A DNA stretch of 64,000 nt from assembly GCA_022266195.1 (NCBI GenBank), contig WHVY01000004.1, forward strand, positions 2,621,501 to 2,685,500, given 5' to 3'. The stretch is from Tetranychus cinnabarinus. Lineage: Eukaryota; Arthropoda; Arachnida; Trombidiformes; Tetranychidae. Positions 1 through 11,047 of the stretch are shown here, piece after piece; positions within the stretch are counted from its first letter, which is position 1, and each line of letters begins with the position of its first letter. A program made the position numbers and the translations under genes. The notes beneath the pieces were generated by a model, which saw only the letters and a list, made by a program, of their open reading frames with translations, had not been told where the DNA came from and ran no database searches.

Positions 1-2817
1 GAATACTCATGAAAAATTTGTACAAAATAAAGATAAAATTGAGTTCGAAATTGAAAATTCGACCGCCTTTTGTACAATAATGAAATCCTATTTTTCATGA
101 AACTCGTTTTGTTAATGTAACTTTTCATGATCAACCAGAAATGCACTTTTTACACGCAATAAAACTTTGTGTTTATGTTTCTTGAGAAAAGGCTGAGTCA
201 ATTTTATTTCAACTTAATCGCCATTGAATTGAAGAGTTTAATTGTATTTGTCAATCTTGCTAACAATTTGTTTGCTCAATGAGAAAAAAAGTAGTGCAAA
301 AGAATATGCCATCTGATAAATTCCTAATTTTCAATCCAACACTATTCTACTATTCTACTATTCAGTTTTACCTAAAAAGACACACTTAGGCACAAATTCA
401 CACAAATACTGAAAGACAAATCGGCAAAAACTGGCAGAATGAATTTAATGAGTTTAAAACTTTGAGCTTCGATATTTCGAGAATGATATGCTTTGAGCAA
501 ACATTAGATTTTATGATGCATAATGATGTAGCGATTCACCATAAATACTGAGTTATTCAAGATTCTACAAAATAAGTTACTTGTGTATTACTTGTGTTAC
601 CAGATTTGATAAATGATTAATAATAGTTAATGAAGCACAAATCTTATATGCTAGAAGGATATTCATGTTTAAATGAATTGACTTAGATTTATTCGCTATT
701 CAGTCATGCTATGTTATTGCCCAGAATGTAATCTAACGATTAGTCAAGAAATCATGATTGTAGGTGATGCACTTATCTAATTATCGAGACTCAAAGTTTT
801 TAATTCAAAGGCCAAAATCAAGATAACTGTTGATAGATCGATGAAAATTATTTGGTCCCTGATGTGTACAAACAATTCTTATGCTCCAATACTAACTTTC
901 AGTTCTCTAACTTTTATGGCCACAGATAGAGGCCGGTTTATCTGAAAATCGAACTTATCTGTTTTACAGAAAGTCAAAGTTTTATTTCATGTAACAAAGG
1001 CCAAAGTTTGCAATCACAAGGGTACATCATTTAGATGGGTTTCTCGAAGAGATCTGCCTCCTTTATTGCACAAAACGCGATCGAAGTTTAAATTTCGAAC
1101 TTGATTTTCTCTAAAACTATTAATCAAAGAAACTTTTAAATCGCACAACAGTTTTGATGTCTCTACAAACCGACAGAGTCTAAATTTGATTGGAATTCAT
1201 TTTTACTCGTTTTTGTCCATTTTACCCATTTGTCTTTCAGTATGATGGGACATTTAATTGAAAAACTGAGCTTGTTTGACATCAAAAAGACACAGTTAAC
1301 ACAATTGAAACAGATATGCACTAATTGACACAAACACTGTAAGAAAAATGGGTAAAAAAGCGAAGTAATCGATTTCTATCGTATTTAGACTCTGTCAGTT
1401 TATGAGGACATCTAAACTGGATCCATTGGTGGGCTTCGAAAGTTTCTCTGATCAATAGTTATCGAGAAAACCGAGGTCAAAGTTGAAACTTCGATCGCCT
1501 TTTGTGCAATATTGGAAGCAGATTTTTTCATGAAAACTGATTTCGATGATGTGATTTTTGATAATTAACCAGAAAATGCATTTATTTTGAGAATTATAAT
1601 GTTCCGTTCCCATTAAAGCAGATAAGTTCGATTTTTGATCAAAACCACTTCATTCTGTGACCATAAGAGTTAGCGAACTGAAAGTTAGTGTTGGAGCATA
1701 AAAATTGTTTCTACACATCAGGGATCAAATACTTTTTTCGGTCTATCAACAGTTCTCTTGATTTTGGCCTTTGAACTAAAAAATTTAAGTCTCGATATTT
1801 CGACATGGGCATCACCTAAAATTATGATTTTTTGACTAATCATTAGATTTCATTATGGTCAATAAAATAATATCATTGAATATCAAAGAAATGTGATTTA
1901 TTTCATTCAATACTGAATATTCATCTGACACATAATCAGTAACCATTTACTTTTGTTAAACTTTTATCAAATCTGGTAACATAAATATACAATGTTATAA
2001 CTTTTAATGTAGCACTTTGAATAATTTGATCTTGCACCATTTTATAATCCATCATAGAATCTAATATTTAGTCGCATAATGATCATTGTAAGTACTACCA
2101 TTCTCGGATTATCGAGGCTCAAAGTTTTTAGTTCAAAGGCCAAAATCGAGAGAACTGCTGATAGACCGAAAAAAGTAATTAGTCCATGATGTGTTGAAAC
2201 GATTCTTATGGACCAATACTAACTTTCAGTTCGCTAACTCTTATGGTCACAGAAAGAGGCCGGTTTATCTAAAAATCGAACTGAGCTGTTTTACAGAAAG
2301 TCAAAGATTTATTTCATGTAACAAAGGCCATTTTCTGGTTGGCCAGCAAAAGTTACATCAGGAGAATGAGTTTCTCGAAGAAATCTGATTCCATTATTAC
2401 ACAAAACGCGATCAAAGTTTCAAACTCGAACTCGATTTTCTCGAAAACTATTGACCAGAGAAGCTTTTAAATCGCACTGAATTACCCAGTTTTGATGTCC
2501 CTACGTAGTAACAGAGTCTAAATTTGGAAGAGATTCATTTTTACCCGTTTTTGCTTGTTTATAACCATTTGTCTTTCATTATTTGTGTCAATTTGTGCAT
2601 AAATGCTACAATTGTGTCCAACTGTGTCTTTTTAGTAACAACCTCAAACTTACTGTTCATAATATGTTAAAGGTAACAAAATGAACAGAAAAATCAAAGT
2701 TAAATGATTGTCTAATGGGTGGCTAATTAGGTTCAATTATTCTGCTCAAATTATACAGCTTTAGGTCACCGAATTGAAGGTGTAACACGATCAACTAAAG
2801 CATTTCTGCAGTTGATA
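1..2817. repeat. Imperfect palindromic repeat, no gene
   Basis: This stretch is a large imperfect inverted repeat centred near 1290. For example, 780-1010 reappears reverse-complemented at about 1615-1810, 600-770 pairs with about 1808-1990, and 430-520 pairs with about 2050-2120. A further direct copy of the 780-1010 block lies at 2105-2340. Shared landmarks are the phrases ggccaaaatc, aggccggtttatct and catttgtctttca. All ORFs are short and most begin at TTG. It looks like a decayed repetitive element or nested copies of one. The last part (about 2690-2817) belongs to a different family that continues at 3768-3957 and 4700-5320. I cannot assign a transposon class. Confidence 0.7.
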
Positions 2818-3767
2818 AGGTATGACTGGTAAAGTTTTGGACAAATTTTTGCGTATTGATTTGAGACAGTTAGACTAGACTCATAGGCAGTATTAAATAG
2901 TTAAATCGAAGCTGCACTTCTCGAGAATATATTGTGAAAAAATTAATTAATTTTGATAAAAAATTATCAAGTTATGGCCTTAAACGGACAAAGGCGTCAA
3001 AATCTGATTTTGCCTTTCGTTAAAAACCTAATATTTTCAACTTCATACCAGGGTTTTGAAGAGTCGAAAAATGACAAAATTTGGCCTCAAAGCTGTTAAA
3101 AAAGATGTAATTTGCCTAATATAACTCAACATAGATCGATTGCAAGGTTCAGGTTACTATCGAAACAAAATTTCACGGACATTCGGTAAAAGACCAAATT
3201 TTTCATCAATTCAGAATCGATTTTTTAAAAAATGACCTCGATTTCGAATATCGAAAAGGATTTTTGCACATTAAAAGATCAGGATTTTATCAACAGGAGC
3301 AAAGTGACCGTCTGATCTCTTTGATTCGAATGATATTCTATATCGGTGTCCTTTTTTTAGTGAATTCATTTTGAACTGATGAAAAATTTGGTCTTTCACC
3401 GAATGTCCGTGAAATTTTGTTTCGATAGTAACCTGAACCTTGCAATCGATCTATGTTGAGTTATATTAGGCAAATTACATCTTTTTTAACAGCTTTGAGG
3501 CCAAATTTCGTCATTTTTCGACTCTTCAAAACCCTGGTATGAAGTTGAAAATATTAGGTTTTTAACGAAAGGCAAAATCAGATTTTGACGCCTTTGTCCG
3601 TTTAAGGCCATAACTTGATAATTTTTTATCAAAATTAATTAATTTTTTCACAATATATTTTCGAGAAGTGCAGCTTCGATTTAACTATTCAATACTGCCT
3701 ATGAGTCTAGTCTAACTGTCTCAAATCAATACTTAAAAATTTGTCCAAAACTTTACCAGTCATACCT
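2818..3767. mobile_element. Foldback MITE with TA target duplication (Tc1/mariner-like)
   Basis: A 950 bp element with very long inverted arms of about 400 bp each (2818-~3215 and ~3370-3767) and a spacer of about 150 bp. The ends read AGGTATGACTGGTAAAG at the left and its reverse complement at the right. It is flanked by TA on both sides (2816-2817 and 3768-3769), as expected for Tc1/mariner-type insertion. The surrounding repeat resumes on the other side: the related copy at about 4905-4940 runs from gcagttgatg straight into a ctcttaaagtaaatag-like sequence without the element, so it acts as an empty site. There is no transposase ORF, so the element is non-autonomous. Confidence 0.85.
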
Positions 3768-3957
3768 TAGATTGATTTCTGCTCTTACAGTAATTAGCTG
3801 ATTAAACAGTTGAAAAAAGCAAAAAGACGGCTTATTCTTATTAAGAGTAATGATTGTAATTTAACCATTGAATGATTTGTTGTTGAGGCCAAAAAACTAA
3901 AAGATCCATTTGAAAGAATGTGATAAAGTGCTTCGAAACGCGATTGTCTTCCAAATA

Positions 3958-4529
3958 CAAGGTGATTGATAATTGACTCCGGATTTTTGCGCCCAAATAT
4001 TTTTCGAACTAAGCAGAGTAAACAGACTTGTGATATATCAATAGAATCGTCTTTGACCAGAGAACATTTTAAAATAAAAAAAAGAACTTTCACATAACTT
4101 TTACTCTCAAAAACGAACAAAAACTGCATTTTTTTCTGTTTTGGTTTTTCGAATTTTCTACAGGTTCTAGATTTCAGTTTTTCTGGCTTTTCAGTGTCAA
4201 ACGAATCTTGAATGGTTTTCAAAAATATTGGGAACTTTTCATTCCAATTAATTATCTAGTTAAAATTTTTCCCTATTCTTGAATTTTCACCCCTTTTCTA
4301 TCCCATTGAAAATTGACCAAAAAATGCCTCAAAATTACAGCTTAAATTACGCCAATTTTGTGCATTTTATGAGATTGATAATTCAGCCTGGAATTTTTCA
4401 CTATAAATATATACATAACTTTTAAGTTAAACTTTCAGCTTTCTAATGATACCAAAAACAAAAATTTTGACCCAGTAATTTCGAATTGATTATCGTTCAA
4501 ACGTCCGGAGTACATTATCAATCACCCCG
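3958..4529. mobile_element. Short MITE with 26 bp terminal inverted repeats, TA target site
   Basis: A 572 bp element bounded by TA (3956-3957 and 4530-4531). The left end is CAAGGTGATTGATAAT... and the right end is ...ATTATCAATCACCCCG, giving imperfect terminal inverted repeats of about 26 bp that both contain TCCGGA. The related copy at about 5085-5110 joins the two flanks directly (ctttcaagcataaactactt), giving an empty-site comparison. No transposase is present. A 142-codon ORF on the minus strand (3794-4222) crosses the left element boundary and is therefore a chance ORF. Confidence 0.8.
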
Positions 4530-5320
4530 TATAAGCTACTTTTCAAAGATCAACCAGAAAACCATAAGCCAGAGAAACTTTTAAGTCGCAAAAATGGACT
4601 CATTTTTCTTTTCCTACAAACCAAACAGTTCAAAATTCTTTACGAGTTCATTTTTACCCGTGTTTAACCATTTTTACTCATTCCCTTTTCATTATTTGTG
4701 TAAACTCGTGCATAAATGTTACAACTGTGTCTTTTCAGTAACAACCTTAAATCGACTGTACATAATATGTTAAAGGAACTGAAAATTAAAGTTATTATAG
4801 AATGCGTTAAATTATTGTTTAATGCGTTTCCTTTGCAAAGAAATTATTCCACTCAACTTATTAAACTTTAGGCCACTAATTGAAGATGCCTCTCGATTAA
4901 CTAAAACCTTTCTGCAGTTGATGTACTCTTAAAGTAAATAGTTAATGAAACAACTCAAATAAGCAATTAGATGGCTAAAAACTTATTAAGAGTAAGGACT
5001 AAAATTGGCCCAGTGAATGATTGGTTTTGAGACCAAAAAGGATAAAGATCAAACGAAAAGAAGATAAAAGTGCTTCAAAGCGGGATGGCCTTTCAAGCAT
5101 AAACTACTTCTCAAAAAGATAGCAATATTCTTATTCTTTGCTCATCATAGACGAACTGTTTGGTTTAAAAATCTAAAGTCCAAATCAATGCCGTTCAATG
5201 ATCCATAGCTTTATTCGAGTTCACATTTTGTTGCATCTAACCCATTGGCTTTTGCCAGTTTAATTTAACTCAATAGAGACTTCGATCTTCTTCTTTTGCA
5301 GTTTTGGTTAAAGAAATCAA
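4530..5320. repeat. Dispersed fragment of the palindrome-arm sequence family
   Basis: This stretch resembles parts of the inverted-repeat arms at the far end of the window. Positions 4980-5310 match about 62650-63130 in the same orientation and 27280-27790 in inverse, including ttattcgagttcacattttg and cccattggctttt. Positions 4840-4930 match the reverse complement of about 27825-27905. Unlike the arm copies it lacks the CACGCG cassette: ttcaagcata is followed after about 20 bases by gcaatattcttattctttgc. The pieces at 2690-2817 and 3768-3957 are a second, MITE-interrupted copy of the same family. No coding potential is seen. Confidence 0.75.
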
Positions 5321-5770
5321 ATCGTGAAGATGTCCAACTTATAAATATATGGGCTTTAATTTATGTTACAGGTGTCACCTATTAACTAATATTAAACAGT
5401 AAAAGTATAGCTTAAGGGATATTTAGCGATGACATTCATTGAGAAACTTAATACTTTTGATACGAAAAGTCAAAATCTATGTTTCAATTTCAAATTGAAG
5501 GTTCCTCATCTTAATTTGACAATATTAATAGCCTTTGAGCTGAAAATTAATAAGCTTGATTTTTTAAAATAATCTAACAATGTCTTGAATTTGGCTTTGA
5601 ATCCGACTTTTTCTTCGTGTTTATATTTCTGTTAACCGAAGCAAATAATTTGGAACAAATATCAAATAAAATAAATATTAACAATCGCTAAAATTATCTT
5701 TATTGTCTTGTCTAAATTGTTTTTGGTTCGCTTATTTTAACATCTTTATGCTTTCTCAAAAATAATTTAT
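5321..5770. other. Intergenic stretch, nothing recognised
   Basis: AT-rich sequence downstream (3') of the exonuclease gene. I see no ORF, repeat or RNA gene that I can support. Confidence 0.5.
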
Positions 5771-7701
5771 TTATTTAACGTTAACTTTGTTTTTCGTCGA
5801 GTCCTTTTTCAGGAGTGCTTTCATTAAAACTTCGTAGTTAATTGCTCTTTCTTGGCACCAGCTTTCAAGTTTTTCGTGAATTTTCAGCAAAACGAATGCA
5901 TCGGTTGCTGCATAAGCAATTTTATCAGCAGTGAGAGGTCTCATTTCCCAATTGGTGTATTGGTCCTCTTTGACGAGACATTTCCCTAAAACTGTATAAG
6001 ATAGCTTGGATAAGCCTTTAGTTGAAACAGGATATTCAGGTAAAGGTATTTTGAACGCTTGCACGAGTGAATTGTGAAATTCCGCATAATCAATAAAACT
6101 TTCTGGTTTAGTTTCGATATTCATGTCAGCCATCAATTCAGAAATAGCTAGCATATCGTTTTGGAGCGAGAATCCTATTTTTATAAGAGTAGGATTATTG
6201 ATGATCGAATTAACAAAGGTGGCCCATTCGCTATCACTACTTAGTTTTACTGCATCGACCACAAAAATGCGATCCTCACAGGCGATTTGTAATAAAGCTA
6301 CTTTTGTTTTTCCTTCAGTGAGTAAGCCCAGGTTCGGTTTCCATTCCGTATCGATAGCTAATAATGGACGCTGAATAAATTAAATTATTAGTACATGTAT
6401 GTGTATTACTCTTCAATAATCACTAGCATTCAAATTTAATGATCGTACTTACTTTGTTAGTAATATAGGAGTTCATTTCTTTAAATTTCTCATGACTATC
6501 GATAAGAAAGATTTTATCCTCTGGCAAATCAAATTCAAAGTTTTCAGCTTCAACTTCAACAGCTTCTGCATCCCAATCCAAGATAAAACTTTTACTATCA
6601 AGACTGGGATAATGTTTGTCAGGTTTAGAACGGTTACTTAATAGTGACTCTGGCCACTCGTTTTCTGTTATACGATGTAAATGAGCCAAACGTCTAGCTT
6701 CCTCGTATTGTTCATAGTTTGTAAGGTCATAAATCAGCTCCAGTACAAGATTATTGTCCTCTAATGCTGGATTATCCAGGTCAAACACTGAATCTATCAT
6801 TGTTTCCCAAGTCCTTTTGTCCATAGGTTCGCGCTGAAATCAAAAGAAATGATCGAAGAACAGATCAGATGAAAATGTATTAAAACCTTGAATAAAGGAT
6901 ACTTACCTCTTCGTACCTTCGCTTGAAAAGGAATTTAATTGCGGTAATTTTAGCATTGTAATCTGTTTTTGGGCAAAGTTGTATTGGAATTTTATATTCT
7001 CGAGCCAAACGTTTAGCCAATTTATTGATTGATTTATTATTCACCATGACAAAATTAGCGCCAGGAATATCTCGAGCAAAATACGCCAACTCTCCTGCAT
7101 TATCAACGTATTTATCGATACAAGCAGCAACATCCTGAGCGATTGCTGGATCTTGTCTCATCAATTGCTCCACCACATTGATTTTAGTTTGGCATATCAA
7201 AGGGACACAAATATCTTGTATATTAAATTCACGAATAACCTTAGCATGGATACCAAACCATGCTGCAGATGAAAACTTTTTCTCATTAACCGTTTTCTGA
7301 AGCAAACGAATCCTATCCGCCTTAGGTAAACTTTCCACATGATAATATTTACAGATTGTGTTGATCCAAGTTTCACTTTCTCTATCGATAGCGAACTGAC
7401 ACGCCGCCAAAATTACTTTCTCTTCCCTTAACGTTTCATCAATCATTGCTTGGTTTCTATCCATAAAATCTTTGAAGCGTTTTAAGGCTTGAATACTGAT
7501 AGGTTCGTGTTTATACGACTTTCTTAAACTGCGGCTATCCAAAGCTTTGAACAATGATAGAGCACTTGTATAAATTGTTTCTTTGTATTTCATGAAGTAC
7601 TTGTCAAGGTAAGGGCCAATTTTTTCATCTGTATCTTTTTTCATTTGCCCTTGATTCAAATATCTCCATTTATTGGTAATTTCGGAAATGTCTTTATCCA
7701 T
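5771..7701 (-). CDS. EXD3: EXD3 / Nibbler-like DEDDy 3'-5' exonuclease
   Basis: Three exons on the minus strand: 6907-7701, 6453-6833 and 5771-6370, with introns of 73 and 82 bp. Both splice sites are GTAAGT...CAG and phase 0, giving 591 residues. The N-terminal about 390 residues are an alpha-helical region typical of Mut-7/Nibbler proteins. The C-terminal exon holds a complete DEDDy nuclease: D399-T-E401-W (Exo I), D464 in GFSLQND (Exo II) and Y545/D549 in YAATDA (Exo III). Nibbler trims the 3' ends of miRNAs and piRNAs in flies; that role here is inference. The protein ends about 40 residues after Exo III, so the C-terminal Mut7-C domain of vertebrate EXD3 is absent. The ATG at 7701 is the first in frame; an upstream non-coding exon is possible. 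Confidence 0.88.
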
Positions 7702-8076
7702 GTCGGAGATGATAACACACTAAAAGGAAGATGGACGAAAGGAGAATCTCAATGGTCAATGAAAATGGTTAAAAACACTGGTACAGTCAAAAAACTGGTT
7801 AAGTTAAAAACACTTGCTGATGATACTTTGATGAACAAGGTTGCACAAGAAAAGATGACTAAACAAGCTAAACATGATTTTCATTTGTTTATAAAGCTTT
7901 TAAAATCAAATCGATCAACCCTCATTGGTCATTTTTATATTTTCAGATTAAGGCGGCAATTTAAAAATTAAATATTAGATTGAAATTTTCATTAAATAAA
8001 GAGATTGGAAAAGAAATAATAGATTTCGAGTAAATAATTGTTCAAAAGTAACTTTTATTTGTTTTAAATTAACATT
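7702..8076. other. Gap between EXD3 5' end and ESF1 3' end
   Basis: It contains the ESF1 polyadenylation signal (AATAAA on the minus strand at about 8055-8060). A plus-strand open frame (about 7700-7971) reads as lysine-rich, coding-like sequence but has no ATG before the interior and no clear splice sites. I cannot decide whether it is a small gene. Confidence 0.4.
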
Positions 8077-9884
8077 TTATCTAGATTTTTTTACAGGATA
8101 CTTGGTATCAGGATTGATGGATGCTTTACGTTTCAAAATTTCCTCATAAGCTTGCGTCTTCTTGAAATGTGAACTTGATTGGTCAACGTTGTACAAATGT
8201 GATTTATATATTGCCGCAAAACGATGATCTTCTGGGTCGAACTGAAATGTAGAATGAAATGAGAGTGAATACGCATGAAAAAATATGTCAAAATAAAATT
8301 AAAATTTACCTTAAAATTATCTTCCGATTGTTTGGATTTGTCTTTCTTCTTTTTCCACTTTTTCTTGGATTTTTTATTTTCTACAAATTCACTGTAATCA
8401 AAATGTTTTCTGTCTTTAATAGTAGAATCCATTACTAATAACTCAAGATCATCTTGTTTCTTCGGACTTTCATCATCAGAGTTTTCATCAGATTCATCTG
8501 ATTGCTTATCTGATTCTTGATATTGCTCATCATCACCATCTGATTCTTCAATTTCATTATCTGAATCTTGTTCGGGAGCTTCGGTTGCTGATTGCTTTTT
8601 GAGTTTTTTAAGCTCTTTTCTCTTTTCTTTTCTCTCAACCAACTGTCTTTCAGCATAACTCATTTTTTCCTTTTGTTTCTTTTCGACAATTTTTTGCCCA
8701 ATGTTTTCCAACTCGGGTTCCCATTTTACTTCCATGTCAATATCCTTTTCATCGTCTGCAGAGTCTCTCTCAACATTTGCTAGTAAATCTTTATACTTGT
8801 TAATACGATCTTGAAGACTTTTACCTTCAAGAGTAATTTCCTCTTCATCCGACAATTCATCAGCTTCTTCCTCTGATGATGAAGCAAGGTAACAAGCTAA
8901 ATCATCTGAAATTTTATCTCTTTCAGTAAATGCTCTTTCCAAAGTTTTAGCACGTTTAGGGTCAGTTTCATCCCATGTCAAACGAACCTTAGTTTGTTGC
9001 AGAGCAGTGGTAATAAAAAGAGGAGGCTTATAATCAATGAGAGAAGGCATCTCATTGCAAACTGAAGTGGGTTCATCATCGTCGAAAGTCATGTCATCTG
9101 GAATGAATCTCAGATCCAAGGTTGAAGCACTGCTCTCATACTCCATTCCATCTAATTGATCATATAAAGTTGCTGCAGTATCAGGCGAATCACATTCAAC
9201 AACAGCATAATAATACTTCAACCTATTCAATTGATATTTTCTAAGTTTTTCAGAAACAAATGGACAATCAGTATTGATAATTTCATCGGCATCCCAGTTA
9301 TTAGATTCATATGGATCTTCTTCGTCTTCTTCTAGTTTAACTTCAGTCAACTCTTTTGGCCCTTCGAGTTTTTCTGCTTCCAACCTTTCTTTACCAAACT
9401 GAGATAAATATATCTTCACACTTAAAATTTCACCATTGCTTGGTTTAAAGGAATTAAGCAAAACAAAAAGATCTACAGCTTTAAGTTGATCCCAATCAAC
9501 ATTGGTAACAGCGAAACGGCAGGTGACATCATCTGTCCTCAAGACTTTTGAATCAATCTGTTCAGCAGTCTCATTTTCATCCTCAACTTCTTCTTCCTCC
9601 TCGTCTGAACTTTCGTCACTTGAGCTAGATTCCAAGTCATTGCATTCTCCACGGATTTTCTTGACATTTTCCTCGACTTCATAAAATTTTCTCAGATTGT
9701 CATTGTCAGTCTTTTTCACTCGTTTACCTCTTTTATCAACTAATGGTTCACCATTGAATTTTTTATCGAACATTTTCTCGAACCTTGAATCAACTTTGAT
9801 CTTCCTTCCTTTACGAGGGAACTTCTTGAACCGTGGATCATTAAGAACCTTTTTGAATCGATCATCAAGTCCATCTTCCTCCAT
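8077..9884 (-). CDS. ESF1: ESF1 pre-rRNA-processing protein homolog
   Basis: Two exons: 8310-9884 and 8077-8241, separated by a 68 bp intron (GTAAAT...CAG). The product has 579 residues. The N-terminus (DDRFKKVLNDPRFKKFPRKG) is the characteristic ESF1 start. An RRM-like segment (CRFAVTNVDWDQLKAVDLFV) follows at about 122-170, then long acidic Ser/Glu/Asp tracts. The second exon supplies the NUC153 signature (FDPEDHRFAAIYKS ... HFKKTQAYEEIL) and stops at TAA 8077-8079. ESF1 is a nucleolar factor of 18S rRNA maturation and small-subunit assembly. A CACGTG E-box lies 197 bp upstream of the ATG in a promoter segment shared with NAT10. Confidence 0.92.
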
Positions 9885-10019
9885 GGTTATGTCTAATAAG
9901 CTAAATTTGAATTCATGAGGTTAGTTTAAAAATAGAAAATTTTACTCAAGCCAAAACTTAATTCGATAAAATACTTACTTATTAATATTACTTTTGAAGT
10001 TAAAGTGGAGTTAATACAA

Positions 10020-10270
10020 ACAGGGTTAATTAAATTGACAAATAATTACAACAAAAATGTTTGGAAATGTTTTTGTTTAACACGTGAAAACGGATTACTT
10101 TTATGGATCGGATCCTCACACTGATCCCAATCCTCTTTTTGGCTCACATTTTTAAAAACATTGTTTATTTTGTTTCTTGCTCTGTATCATTTTTAATTGT
10201 GATTATTATTTACTTAATTACATTTTTTAGATGACTATCTTTTAATTTGCTACACTGGTTAGTTGGACTG
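10020..10270. promoter_or_regulatory. E-box promoter segment, copy 1 (upstream of ESF1)
   Basis: Positions 10020-10270 are a diverged direct duplicate of 13262-13555. Shared blocks include TTTTTGTTTAACACGTGAAAAC, atcccaatcct and ggctcacatttttaaaaa. The CACGTG is at 10081-10086. The similarity runs into ctacactggttag...ttggactgg, which resembles the first codons of NAT10 (gttacaatgggtaaacgtaaattggact), so the duplication seems to include a decayed NAT10 start. ESF1 reads away from it to the left. CACGTG is the Myc/Max-type E-box common at ribosome-biogenesis promoters. Confidence 0.7.
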
Positions 10271-11047
10271 GAATATACGATCCGTTGTTTCTATTGTTTC
10301 TTTGGAAATTCAGTAGATTTGATAGGTTAACTGACCAATGTTCAAATGTCCTGAAATGTGACTAATTTAAACTGATGCTTGAAATCCTTGATAACAATCA
10401 GATCTTGAAACTTGAACTTTTCTTTTTAAATCTGCTTTTCACTGGAAATCTTCAATGATTAGCAAAATCAGATATAATGTCCACTCGTTCAATTTGTGAA
10501 ATAATTGTGAAATTTATTGATAGTTAATGATTTCTCTTGAAATTTAATGGATCATGAAAGGTGAGAATGTACATTGTTCTTGATTTTTTGTTCATTTTTA
10601 ATTTGATAGTTATTTGATTAGAGAATTTCCAAGATAATTTAAAATGGATTGATTCTTTCGATTGATCATTGTGATCTAAAAAGTAAGGAAAATTGATTAT
10701 GCTGTCGGTGCATAATAAAGGAAACTTGCTTCGGTTGTCATTAAACATGCAGCCTATTAGTGAATTTATTAGAAAAGAAAGATTAAAATTGAATCGACGA
10801 TACTCAACTTTAGTTCAGTTAGAATTGTCATAAATTTTTGGGTTCAGCATGTTGATAATAAATAAAATGAATAGAAAGAGTTGCGTTTTTCACTTTCATT
10901 GATTTTCCAGTTAGAGTAAAAGTTGAAGCATTGATGAGAAACTTAATTTCTTCGATAAAATTTGAGATCACTTTGATCGACTTTTCCTTGGATAGTCTTG
11001 AATTAATTTACCACTGGAAGTTTTTCAGTCAGTTATCATTGATAAAT
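10271..11047. other. Intergenic stretch, no gene seen
   Basis: Between the decayed promoter copy and the 3' end of ZRANB2. Only short ORFs are present and no repeat was recognised. Confidence 0.5.

Noticed and set aside
3794..4222. 142-codon ORF on the minus strand
   Set aside because: It crosses the border of the MITE at 3958 and part of the host repeat, and has no recognisable domain, so it is a chance ORF.
7645..7971. 108-codon plus-strand ORF antisense to the EXD3 5' end
   Set aside because: It starts at TTG, overlaps a solid exon, and no splice sites or family could be found. Left open rather than called.
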